Origin: Isoperla grammatica
Lineage: Eukaryota; Arthropoda; Insecta; Plecoptera; Perlodidae
Assembly: GCA_945910005.1 (NCBI GenBank)
Contig: OX246747.1
Span: forward strand, 20,722,686 to 20,786,685
DNA length: 64,000 bases
Direction of reading: 5' to 3'
In this document: piece by piece, positions 23,472-32,934 of the stretch
How positions within the stretch are numbered: position 1 is the stretch's first letter
Layout: each line of letters begins with the position of its first letter
Made by a program: the position numbers and the translations under genes
The notes under the pieces: model-generated
What the model was told of the DNA's origin: nothing
The model's database searches: none
The model's input: only the letters and a program-made list of their open reading frames with translations

Positions 23472-24184
23472 TGTGATGTGGCTAAAATAGCCGGGGTGTC
23501 GGAATCCTGACTGGTGGAGGAATAGGAGTTCACTAATATATATATTCTTAAGCCTATATCGTAGGCTAAACACTCACACAATTAACGTAAACGCTAGAGA
23601 CATACAAATACATATGTATTCCCCAAATGGGTGTACTCATCCATTGAAGAGGTTATTCCGTTGTCCCGTTGACGGGAGTCCAGGAGAAATCCAGATGCCG
23701 GACTGTAGTTGGCGCTGTCGTGGCGATCGTCCTCCCGTCGGAACACAGTCCCGACAGTTATGTGGAGCAACGGATGCAGCTTACGAAATGGTACAGCACG
23801 AACACTCGGAACGCAGTTCCGAATTGGCACAGTATACGGCAACACGATATCGGAACACAGTTCACGATAGAACACGGTAATATCACAACCGTGATTGGAA
23901 CACAGTTCCGAAATGGTTTGGTATGATAAATATATATGAACACAGTTCACTAAATCAAAACAAACTTACTATTCGACTTCCTTTCTTTATTATTAAACTC
24001 ACAAGATCACAATCCGATCATCCGTACAAGAAACAGAAAACAAGCCAAGTCCTCAACCCAGGAATCAAAACACAACAATGAATAACAAAGAAGTTACAAC
24101 AAAGATATGTTAGTCGATCAAACCTCAATACAAACAATATAGGTGGCTGTGGAGGTGTGGTCGGGAACGCTGGTTACCATTACA
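23472..24184 (-). repeat. 5' LTR
   Basis: 713 bp, adjacent to the primer-binding site at about 23455-23469 on the minus strand. It differs from the other LTR at only a few positions. Confidence 0.9.
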
Positions 24185-24384
24185 GACTCTGAGCATTTTT
24201 ATCTCGAGATGGGATCCTCATCAACCCTTTCACAAGTATTTCATGAAGTACGTCAATCATTGTATCAATTACTTTTGCAATTGTCGTTCTTGATTTACCA
24301 AATCTCAGTGCAAGATCAAGATCTGGCATGTTGAGTTTGAATTTACACAATACAATGAATAGTTGATCTTCTATGGTGAGTTTA
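24185..24384 (-). pseudogene. HTH_Tnp_4-type transposase N-terminal fragment
   Basis: The minus-strand translation reads TIEDQLFIVLCKFKLNMPDL, then DLALRFGKSRTTIAKVIDTM and LVKGLMRIPSRDKNAQS. This matches the helix-turn-helix that precedes DDE_4 nuclease domains (THAP/Harbinger-related transposases). Only this domain is present. It is cut by the LTR insertion on one side and a SINE on the other. Confidence 0.6.
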
Positions 24385-24389
24385 TTTGG

Positions 24390-24565
24390 CGTCTATCCTT
24401 GATTGATTGATATTTGGGCTTAACGTCTCATATTTTTGCAACGAGGCTAATTGAGACAATGAGTGGGTGATATATAAAGATGAAATAGGGGGCTGTTTGG
24501 AGGAAAGGGGCAAATAGGAGGGCGAAGTGGAAAGGGGAAGGGGGAGGAAAGGGGATTGATTTTGG
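24390..24565 (-). mobile_element. SINE-like retroposon fragment, type A
   Basis: Complementary to 32740-32925: tail with GATTGATTGAT, then TTAACGTCTCATATTTTTGCA and the GAGGAAAGGGGATTG stretch. Truncated before the head. Confidence 0.7.
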
Positions 24566-24602
24566 TTGTGCAATATTGCAATAAATGCAATAAATGCAAG
24601 TG

Positions 24603-24935
24603 CATGATGATTGATTGATTAATGGGGCTTAACGTCTCATATTTATGCAACGATGGCTAATCGAGACGATGAGCGGGTGATAATGAAGATGAGAAAGATG
24701 ATAATGAAGAATAAAGCCACATCCGAATTAGATCCATTGTACGTCGCGTGAGTCGTCATACGGGAGTCCAGCAAGGGAGGGCAGGGCCAAGTGGGAGGAG
24801 AAATATTCAATGGGACAGTGGGGGGGAAAGGGGATTGGGGTTTGGACTGCACTTCGTCTGACTTCTCCTCTTCGACCAGTCCGGCTTGGGTGGCCCTACC
24901 AGAAGCATACGCTTCCGCCAGCATAGCTAGTGCAA
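24603..24935 (-). mobile_element. SINE-like retroposon, type A/B hybrid
   Basis: GATTGATTGATTAATGGGGC tail and the central part of the type B copies (26308-26610), but ending at its head with the type A segment (AGAAGCATACGCTTCCGCC). This shows that the two types share a tail and differ in the head. Confidence 0.7.
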
Positions 24936-24946
24936 AAATGCAATAT

Positions 24947-25057
24947 TACAATGAATAACAAAGAAGTTACAACAAAGATATGTTAGTCGATCAAACCTCA
25001 ATACATACAATATAGGTGGCTGTGGAGGTGTGGTCGGGAACGCTGGTTACCATTACA
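24947..25057 (-). repeat. Partial third LTR copy
   Basis: 111 bp identical to the outer end of the LTRs at 20690-21400 and 23472-24184, ending TTACCATTACA at 25057 and followed by AAGT. A remnant of an earlier or duplicated insertion. Confidence 0.8.
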
Positions 25058-25634
25058 AAGTAGACACATGTGTGGATGTGTTGGACAAATTAATCAATTT
25101 TATAAAAGCGCTCGTCTCTACAATACCGATTACTGAGAGTTCAGAGAATTCTTGGATAACGTTAACGCGAAAATTATGATTTGCTGCTCGCCACTGAAGT
25201 CTGCTGCTGGACACGCCTACACGTGGTTTAGGCAAAATATGTATCAAAAGATTCGTAACAGAACTATCGAGGATTAAGTCAAGTTGCGATCCACATGTGT
25301 GTTATGATGGGATCTACGTACATTTGAACAATATCAGGTAAAAACCTAGATTAACAAATCACCGATAACCACTTACAGGACGTTCTAAGCATATCTTGTA
25401 CAAGACGCGAGCCCAACAAATTGGCCCAAGAACAGGGGTGTAATTTCTCGCACTAGAAGTGGCCCGGACCTGTGGCCCCATGTACTAATAATACGCAGCA
25501 CTGGTAGGTGGCACTATACACAATTTAGTTGCCGACCCCTGCTATAAAGTGTTATTTTGGATTTTATTTTTGCTATGAAATGAAAAAATTACTGCTATTT
25601 TCCCAGAACTCTAATTATGCGTAATAGGCCTGAC

Positions 25635-25745
25635 AATCCCATCATCGAGCGCTGCGTGCGAGAGAACTTTTTCATGTTTACGCCGACTCAAAACTTATTT
25701 ACGTAACAGAATGAGCAATGACAGACTGAGTAGCTTAGCTACTCA
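25635..25745 (+). pseudogene. hAT dimerisation-domain remnant
   Basis: The frame reads TIPSSSAACERTFSCLRRL then KTYLRNRMSNDRLSSLAT, the conserved hAT C-terminal dimerisation motif. It lies outside the boundaries of the hAT element at 20505-25541, so it belongs to a different, older copy. Confidence 0.7.
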
Positions 25746-25857
25746 TTTCATTTTATTTCTTAGCTGTATAACCACAATACGAGATTGTATGTACATTGTC
25801 AAGATGAGTTAAATATTACATCATAAGGTCGTATAGGCCTTGAAGTCATTGTATGGC

Positions 25858-26301
25858 TCATAGCTTGGTTCCTTGACCGGTGAACTCGGCTACATCATAA
25901 TACTGCTCCGTTTTCAGAAACATGGTTATTTTGCGTTTGAATGTTCGTATATCTGGGGAGTCTTTGATCTCGTCTGTAAGCTTGTTGTAGAGTCTACGAC
26001 CTGACTGTAGAATCCCATGATAAGCCAAGCTCAGCTTGCAGTATTCGTGCTGTAATTCGGAGGATCCTTGAGTGTTGTAGTGGTGGCTAGCCGCTTTGAA
26101 CAGGTGAAGGTTTTCCGTGGTGAACATGCACACTTGTCGGATGTATAAGCACGGCAACGGCAGTATATTTAGGTCCTTGAAGTGGGGTCTGCAAGATGTT
26201 CTTCTACACACGCCCACCATGTACCGGATTACTCTCTTCTGAGCAACAAATACCCGCTTGGCCGAGGACGAGCTACCCCAAAACACTATAGGCCCTACCA
26301 T
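25858..26301 (-). pseudogene. LINE reverse transcriptase C-terminal fragment
   Basis: The 147-residue minus-strand frame contains VFWGSSSSAKRVFVAQKRVI, MVGVCRRTSCRPHFKDLNIL, GRRLYNKLTDEIKDSPDIRT and FKRKITMFL. These are the conserved features following the RT thumb of Jockey/CR1-like LINEs. It is 5'-truncated at 26301 beside a SINE. The stop at 25858 is probably the natural end of ORF2, followed by a short AT-rich 3' tail. Confidence 0.8.
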
Positions 26302-26307
26302 ATTGTA

Positions 26308-26610
26308 GAATGATTGATTTATTAATGGGGCTTAACGTCTCATATTTATGCAACGATGGCTAATCGAGACGATGGGCGGATGATAATGAAGATGAGAAAG
26401 ATGATGATGAAGAATAAAGCCACATCCGAGTCAGATCCATTGTACGTCGCGTGGGTCGTCATATGGGAGTCCAGCAAGGGAGGGCAGGGCCAAGTGGGAG
26501 GATAAATATTCAATGGGACAGTGGGGGGGAAGGGACAGGGTCTCCTTTTGTCGCCACTTACGACTAGCAGAGTCACTCTGGGCCTATTCTTCCCCGGGCC
26601 CAGACGGGTC
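26308..26610 (-). mobile_element. SINE-like retroposon, type B
   Basis: Same structure as 34517-34812 and 35259-35566: GATT-rich tail on the left, TTAACGTCTCATATTTATGC, a purine-rich centre and a head with CTTACGACTAGCAGAGTCAC on the right. It lies 27 bp upstream of a Myb/SANT exon. No clear target duplication. Confidence 0.8.
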
Positions 26611-26637
26611 TATTTAAACTGGTGTTTTCTTTTGCAG

Positions 26638-29208
26638 AGACTCAAGAGATGGTCCTGGAAATGATCCGCTTGAGGGGGGAATTTTCGGACGATTTTTCGG
26701 GCAAGCAAGGTACTGGGCAACAGGGATGGATGTAAGCCAATACTACTCTACTACTTACATTTATTCTTCATTTGTCGCCATCTCAATTATCAGATATCAT
26801 GAGCTAAAAACAACAATACCATGTAAAAGACCAAGGCCTAGGGCTATTCCTAATTGCGAGCTTGGAATTTGTGTTGCTGTCAAATAACCATAGTAACACA
26901 GAGCTACCTGAGTAGGCTTAAAGGCCCAACCACAATTGCTGGCATCGCAATTGTATAAATATGAAATACCGTAACTATCAAGATTGCGACATTAAGACGT
27001 TACGATTTTGTTGTGAACGACATTCCAGCGTAACCCTTGATACCTAATTATTTTCATCTACTTTGTTTCAGGAAGGTGGCAAAGAAATTGGGTTATCCTA
27101 GTGAGTGGAAGGTCATTCAAAAGAAATGGTTCAACATGATTGTGAAATATAAGGTAAGCCAAGCATCACATTGATAATTCTACTCCCATTAATCCCATAA
27201 CTACCATATACCATGGTCCAAACTGAATTGTTAAGGGAAGTTCATCAGTTTAAATTACCTAACTCTCCAGGTCTAGGCCTATATGCCACAAAAATAGCTT
27301 GTCGGCTACAGCATTAAGGCTATTATTAGTAGGGTTACCATATTTTCAAATACAAAATCCGGGACAAATAAATAAGAAAGAACAATTCAGATGCCCAAAA
27401 AAAACTACGCTGCTATCAGCTCTATATGTTATACATATTATTATATTTATTATAACTATAAGTTACTATTTAGTTATATTAATTTTTGTACATTAGATTT
27501 AGTATACTGCAGCAGACACGAAACGTTAACGACAATCGTCACTGTTTTCGTTCGCGCACAAGAAAATTTGTTTTCAAACAACTTTTTAACAATGCTTGAG
27601 TTCATTGAATAATAAAACTCTGGCTATGCATGACTGTGTAATACGAAAACGTTCCTTCTTTAGCCGAAAACTCAAGTTCATCATTTCGAGCAGCGACTTT
27701 CGTGAAACAATCGCTAATTTTTCGACTTGTGCACTTCGCTTCTAAACCCGATTTGTGTTTCTTCGATTTTAAATGATCCAGAATATCTGAACGTCCTCTG
27801 TGCTCTATTCCAAACACACTTCGGCAAACAGAACAATCAACTTTACCTTCAATTTGTTCGAGACAGGAACGGATATTCTTCCTTCAGTTTGTCTGTAAAT
27901 CGACACTTGCGTTTGGCCATTTTCACGTCTGTAGCAAAGCTACGGAATGAAGACACCGCTAAAACAACCCTGCCCTGAATGACTCGCCGACAAGACTATT
28001 CACAAGACTTGCAATTTGGTTGCTGGTTAGCTAGCTGCCGTGGCCTTGACAGTAGAACTGTAGATGGACCAACGAGTGTAGAATAAGCGTGTAGAGTATA
28101 GAATAAACCTTAATATACACTCGTTGAGATGGACACATGCGCACCCTCTCTGTTGGCAGAAGTTCAGACAGCTAGATGCCCCCAGCCATTCGCGGTAATA
28201 CACGAACCCGCGACGCGCGAAGTATTTGAAAGCAACAACCAGAAAGTGGCCTGATTTGTTTCATTTTAACATAACTTGTGTTTCCGGGACATTTGGGTGT
28301 CCCGAAAATTATTTTCGGGACACCGGGACAGTATCGAGAAAACCGGTACTGTCCCGGAAAATCCGGGACGTATGGCAACCCTAATTATTAGGTTGGTTAT
28401 TATTAATAACACTACTCAAACATTGTTAGTATTGTTAAGAATTGATAACTTTATATCACCAGCGTACTATACATGTTTGTGCTGTTTCCTATAGGAACAC
28501 GTTTGATGTTTTTTGCATGTCCAATTGTGGTATACTTTAACCTCAAAAACAATGGCTGAAAGGTCATCATTGCATAAGAGGAAAAAAAAAATAATTAAAA
28601 AAAATTAGTTTTGACACGATGTATTCATTTCAGGAAATCAAAACGCCACGTTCCGGTGTTAGCACTAAAGATGGTAATATCGGCCCAATAAGCTGGCAAT
28701 ATTTTGAGCCAATGGATGCCATTCTTGGGGATCGCCACATCATCAATCCTCCATACCTAATAGATTCTAGCCGTTCATCACTATCTAACAATACCTCACC
28801 CTCTCCACCGGCCACTAGCTCTTCTTCATTCTCACCCTCTCCCCCACTTGATTTTTCAAACTACGTTTTCCTCAGTTCCCCTACAAACTTGCCACCGATC
28901 GCCACTCCCACAACCCCCAAATTTTCGTTATATAAGAGCAACTATTTGGGCAGTAAGTCAACTCCGGAATCGGCTTCTGGTGCTTCCGAAAAAAAAAGAA
29001 AAAAAACGACCGAAGATGGTATGGTGCCACTGCAGAGCCCAAAAAGGCAAAAGAAGACCCGTACTTGAAATTTCTTCTTGAAGAAAGAGAGCTGGCAGCA
29101 GCAGAGAGGGAAGAGGAGAAGAAAAGGCGTCAAGCTGAATTGGAATCGAGAGAAAAATTCCAAACCAGCATGTTAGCAATGTTGGGTAAATTTTTTGAGA
29201 AACCCTAG
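26638..29208 (+). CDS. Myb/SANT-like DNA-binding protein gene, three visible exons
   Basis: Exons 26638-26731, 27072-27153 and 28634-29068 have consensus borders (TTTTGCAG, TTTCAG; GTAAGC donors) and join in one frame. They give VLEMIRLRGEFSDDFSGKQ, GWMKVAKKLGYPSEWKVIQK, KWFNMIVKYKEIKTPRSG and WQYFEPMDAILGDRHI. This is a trihelix Myb/SANT-like domain as in MSANTD or transposon-associated proteins. A Ser/Pro-rich linker and basic patch KKRKK follow. The last exon frame stops at 29068, but the expected C-terminal coiled coil (LLEERELAAAEREEEKKRRQ to GKFFEKP, stop 29206-29208) is present in the +1-shifted frame, so a one-base indel lies near 29041-29056. AATAAA at 29215 suits the 3' end. The 5' exon is not identified. 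A hAT element sits in the second intron. Confidence 0.8.
27330..28383 (-). mobile_element. Internally deleted hAT element with 8-bp TSD
   Basis: ATTATTAG flanks both ends (27322-27329 and 28384-28391). The termini are inverted: TAGGGTTACCATAT on the left and TAGGGTTGCCATACGT as the complement of the right, followed by CCGGGACA-rich subterminal sequence. It retains only the N-terminal BED-finger coding region on the minus strand. Inserted in an intron of the Myb/SANT gene. Confidence 0.9.
27602..27920 (-). pseudogene. hAT transposase N-terminus with BED-type zinc finger
   Basis: Minus-strand start MAKRKCRFTDKLKEEYPFLS (from 27920), then a frameshift near 27850. It continues with a Cys-x2-Cys ... 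His-x-His-type BED finger (VFGIEHRGRSDILDHLKSKK, HKSGLEAKCTS) and EGTFSYYTVMHSQSF. This is the recognisable start of a widespread hAT transposase. The catalytic part has been deleted, leaving the inverted termini of 27330-28383. Confidence 0.8.
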
Positions 29209-29850
29209 TCTCACAATAAAAACTCATCTGAACACAAAGTATATTTTCTCTTTTATTTAAATTTCCATAGTAGACAACCATAGTATGACTTCATTCTTGA
29301 GTGACTACTCATATAAGTGGTGATTTTTCTTGTAGGGGAATGTGGTAAATAGGCCTTCGACAATTGACTTCCCAAGTAGGTACCTTAATCACCTAGTACT
29401 TTTTAAAATCACAAATTGTTTAAAATAAAATATTTGCGACTTGCTTTGATGCTTTCACAAGAAAACTATGTACCACTTTCCCCTAGGTTAATTAAAAGGA
29501 AATTGGAATGCATGTTTGCCACTCTAGGCCTAATCGGAACTTGTTCTTTGTTTAGGTGCTGGGGATTTGCCTAATGCGGACACTATGCGGTCGTCCTATG
29601 TCCCCAAAGTCCGCGAGCAAGAAGAAGCTTCCCTAAAAAATGCTGTGCGGGGCAAGTTTGTGGGCGTCATGTGTGACGAAACCACGGACCGAAAAGGCCA
29701 GTGCGTGTTCATGGTTTTGTTAAAAGTGCTCGAGTGCAAGGATCAGACCAGTATGTTAGTGGCGTCAAAATCCTGCAGACTGCTGACCACAAGGAGTGTT
29801 CGCGGGCAATCTTGGAGGTATTAAACAAATATGAAATACCATATGACAGT

Positions 29851-30296
29851 TGTTTGTTTAGTTATTCTTTATGGGCATGAATAAAGACATTAGAGAGAAA
29901 GTGGCTACATGTGAAGCATGCAATGAAGATGCCACAGCCCAACAAAAAGAGCCAATGATTACGCACGAAACACCAAGTAGACCCTGGGAAAGAGTTGCGC
30001 TGGACATATTTCATGTAAGTGGCAAACCATGGCTGGTAATGGTGGACTATTACTCAGACTATTGGGAAATAAACAGTTTAGAAGACATGACAGCCAAAAC
30101 ACTTATCAAGTATTCAAAAGAGAATTTCAGTAGATAATCCCACTTCTGACACCATGTTTGTTAAGTTATTCTTTATTCACTGCCTCCTTGGCGCATTAGG
30201 CCTACATATACAATATGTTTACCAACCTTGCCAACTGGCCGTGCCTTAGCCTACAGGTTGGCCAACTACTTAACTTATAATTTAGACCTTGTAACA
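29851..30296 (-). mobile_element. Scrambled LTR retrotransposon remnant with 5-bp TSD
   Basis: ACAGT flanks the insert (29846-29850 and 30297-30301). On the minus strand, a 142-bp LTR (30296 to 30155, TGTTACAAGG...ACAAACA) is followed by the primer-binding site TGGTGTCAGAAGTGGG. At the other end only the last 22 bp of the second LTR remain (29851-29872). Between them, an integrase fragment points the opposite way (29871-30137 on the plus strand), so the interior has been deleted and inverted. The insertion splits the hAT gene, whose frame continues on both sides. Confidence 0.8.
29871..30137 (+). pseudogene. Retrotransposon integrase fragment
   Basis: The 88-residue frame contains the end of an HHCC zinc-binding region (TCEACNEDATAQQKEP) and the start of the integrase catalytic core (PWERVALDIFHVSGKPWLVM, VDYYSDYWE), with the first catalytic aspartate in LDIF. 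It ends after KYSKENFSR, so most of the core is missing. It is inverted relative to its flanking LTR. Confidence 0.75.
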
Positions 30297-31311
30297 ACAG
30301 TGTTATTTTTATGGCATCTGACTCGGCGAGCTACATGGGGAAATGTTTCAGGAGTTTAAAAGATGGTTTTCTTAGTGATCAACTAATTTATATTGAATGT
30401 TGGGCACATAAACTAAATTTAGTCGGAACCATCTGGCAAATAGAACTCTCTGAATTAAACGAGTGCGTGACTCACATCAAAAATGTTTTTAACAACGCAC
30501 GTAAGCGGAAAAACCACTACATCTTCCACTTGAAAAATAATTATCACCACATGGCACCTAAGCAATTTCCACTACCCGTCATGACACGATGGAACTCGTG
30601 GCACAATTCCGTAGAGAATGTGTGCGAGTGAGTACCTTTCCCCGATGGTGGAGTTTGATAGTAGTCTTAGAAGGCTCGTCTTACCCATATGCCCACAAGC
30701 TGCATGGCAAGTTGACAGATCTACAAAGAAGTCTTGCCATCGTTAGTGAAGGGAACTTCAACTTTCAAACAACTGGCATGCTTCAAGAGGTACAACCCAA
30801 ACACAGACCAGCCCTTTCTCAAAAACTAAAGAACGTTGCTGTGAAATCATCCACAAAACTTTCATCTCTTCTAACTCTCAATCCCGCTAAAGGTTTCTTG
30901 ACCTCAATTGCCCAACTATTTGATCCCAGAAACATGGTTACCGTCATGAATGTAGCAGTGAAACTCAATGTTAAAAACATACCATTCCTTGCCGGTCTAG
31001 CTACCAATGTTCTTCTGGAGGGTTACTGTGCGTTTAAATCCAAAGTGTGCAGTGAAGTGTCTGAAGGAAAGGAGGTGGATGTACTAACCACATTGCTAGT
31101 CCTGAAGGCAGACCGCGGAGAGTTTGTTGAGAGCGCAGTTAAGGCAATGTGGGTGCCAGTCTCAAATGTAGACAGTGAGAGGGGGTTCTCTGCCTACAGT
31201 AACATTCTTACAGACAAGAGAACCACTTTAAGACTGAAGAATGTGGATGGAGTTAATGGTAGCATTGACCTTTGGAGACAAGTTGATTTAAATTCTAAAA
31301 TCTTGATTTAA

Positions 31312-31812
31312 AATCTAAAATAAATCAAAACTTAAAAAATCCTTACGTTACTGTTAAGTTTTAAACTGACTGAAGTCTTCTATGTATGCAAAGACTGCTT
31401 TATAGGTATATTTATTGTTTTACTTGAAAAACATGTGGCAATGTGTTCCATTCTTCTATTGTACACTATCTGTAGAATAAATTTTACTTGTTCCACTGAA
31501 TAAACATTGCATTATCTAGATCTAAACCCATAGTCTCCTTCAGTTCCTGTGAATCCAAAATGCAAATTTATGCAACGTGGTTTGCATAGGTGTGCATATT
31601 CTTTTGACGTGCATTATTTGCAAAATAATGCCGTTTTTCAACACCGTTTTATGTACCGCTTTTGGAAAATTAATCCCGCTTTATACACCGCTATTGAAAC
31701 TTAACTATATACCGTTATCCAGTAATTTTATTCACCATTAATCAGTGCCCCTACAGTCATTAGTGGCCTCGAAGTACACACATTTGACTAGAGTGCATCT
31801 AGAGGTCAATCA
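31312..31812. other. No gene recognised
   Basis: AT-rich 3' flank of the hAT gene. TTATACACCGCT-like phrases repeat loosely around 31645-31720. Nothing else is supported. Confidence 0.35.
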
Positions 31813-32436
31813 GGTTTGATTGCACTTCTTCCGGAAAATAAAGCTAACCCAGACGAGCAAAAGCCCATAAACATAAAACAAATGGAAGATATTCGAAAGC
31901 TGATGCAGTACATTCCAGAAGAAGACATGGAGTTTTACAATGAGATACTGGCCTGGAAAACTACTGCCAGCGTTGAAGATGATTGAAGTAGTTGGAAGTA
32001 GAACCATGAAAAACATTCTTAAACAATGATTCGATCATTCCTTTTTTCCTTTAATTTTACTTATTCCTGGCAAAAATCTTAATTTTATCTATTATTTACT
32101 CAAGCCTTACTAATGTTAATGTACCATTTATATTATAAAAAAACAATACATTCATTAAGTTTCCATTATTGCTTTCAACTTGTACAATTAAGCAGGTATA
32201 CAAAATTTCATTTGTTCAAGAAAGGGCATTAGTCCACAAGGTTTATAACCTCACATAAAGGTCTTTAAATTTAAAAAATGTATTTTATTTCTCATAATAA
32301 TATGACAATTACTATGACCTAATTTTGTGTAGGCTTAAATTAATTTGTATATACTTTTTTTTAAGATTGAGACAGTTTTCTGTGATTTACTCAAAACTCT
32401 TTTCTGTGAACTAATGCTCTTTCTTGAACAACTGAT
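31813..32436 (+). pseudogene. DUF7869-like transposon, 3' remnant
   Basis: The frame at 31813-31986 ends MQYIPEEDMEFYNEILAW then KTTASVEDD stop, aligning with the C-terminus of the 360-1401 protein (VVQYIDREHLAFYNDIVSW). About 450 bp downstream, the complement of 32400-32436 (CTGAATCAGTTGTTCAAGAA) resembles the terminal inverted repeat of the 16-1797 element, as does AAGAAAGGGCATTAGTCC near 32217. This is the 3' end of a related, older copy. Confidence 0.65.
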
Positions 32437-32615
32437 TCAGTTGGAGTCAATTGTACGAGAAGCCATGGCGGCTTAAATTAGCCCATTTCCTTCCATGAAA
32501 TGAAGACATTATAATTATTATTATTATTATTAATTCCAATGAAAGCCTACACAACATGATCTGGCAACTAAGGTGTAATAAAGATACATAAATTGTCTCT
32601 GAAACAAGAATCGAC

Positions 32616-32925
32616 CTGCCCAACAACTGCCACCTTATCGTGGTGGGCAGGTTTAAGTGCTTTGTTGATCCCGAGAGCTATGCCGGCGGAAGCGTATGCT
32701 TCTGGTAGGGCCACCCTAGCCGGACTGGTTAAGGGGGAGAAGTCAGACGAAGTGCAGTCCACACCCCAATCCCCTTTCCTCCCCTTTCCCCTTTCCTCGA
32801 GCGCCCTCCTACTTGCCCCTTTCGTCCAAAGAGCCCCCTAATTCATCTTCATATTTCACCCATTCATCGTCTCGATTAGCCAAGTTGCAAAAATATGAGA
32901 CGTTCAGCCCAAATACCAATCAATC
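32616..32925 (+). mobile_element. Full-length SINE-like retroposon, type A, 13-bp TSD
   Basis: AACAAGAATCGAC occurs at 32603-32615 and again at 32926-32938. The element starts CTGCCCAACAACTGCCACCT, has a purine- then pyrimidine-rich centre, and ends TTGCAAAAATATGAGACG and an ATCAATCA tail. The tail is shared with the type B copies. The tail and target duplication indicate target-primed reverse transcription. The head is not a clear tRNA. Confidence 0.9.
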
Positions 32926-32934
32926 AACAAGAAT

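Larger units (their letters stand above)
20690..24184 (-). mobile_element. LTR retrotransposon lacking pol (gag-protease only)
   Basis: LTRs of 711 and 713 bp (20690-21400 and 23472-24184) are nearly identical and have TG...CA ends. Read on the minus strand, the 5' LTR (24184 to 23472) is followed by TCTGGCGCCCAACGTG, a lysine-tRNA-type primer-binding site. A gag and protease region follows, then a purine tract AGTGGGGGGC directly before the 3' LTR (21400 to 20690). Reverse transcriptase, RNase H and integrase are absent, so it could move only in trans. LTR similarity indicates a recent insertion. AAGT precedes 20690, and the same AAGT follows the partial third LTR at 25057, suggesting a more complex insertion history than a single event. 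Confidence 0.85.
20505..25541. mobile_element. hAT element with 8-bp TSD, inflated by nested insertions
   Basis: The left end CAGGGGTCGGCAAC (20505) is the inverse of the right end GTTGCCGACCCCTG (ending 25541). The 8-bp sequence CTATAAAG lies directly outside each end (20497-20504 and 25542-25549). These are classic hAT termini, with the usual GGCCC-rich subterminal sequence. The 5.0 kb consist mostly of later insertions: an LTR retrotransposon (20690-24184), an HTH transposase piece, SINEs and a partial LTR. Own sequence is about 20505-20689 and 25058-25541. No intact hAT transposase remains. Confidence 0.9.
29554..31311 (+). pseudogene. hAT (CGGBP1-like) transposase, split by an LTR remnant
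   Basis: Segment one (29554-29850) contains GKFVGVMCDETTDRKGQCVF and, after a one-base shift near 29755, KECSRAILEVLNKYEIPYDS. Segment two (30302-30631) continues in register with VIFMASDSASYMGKCFRSL, IYIECWAHKLNLVG and VMTRWNSWHNSVENV. Segment three (to 31311) ends with WVPVSNVDSERGFSAYSNIL, TDKRTTLRL, the hAT dimerisation signature. D-E-T-T-D and the later D-S-A-S-Y-M surround the expected catalytic aspartates. The 446-bp gap is an LTR-element remnant with a 5-bp duplication. At least two frameshifts, so not functional. A degraded relative lies at 20031-20380. Confidence 0.8.

Noticed and set aside
20812..23950. Paired 118-, 88- and 85-residue frames occurring twice
   Set aside because: They lie entirely in the two LTR copies on mixed strands and have no domain. 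Non-coding LTR sequence.
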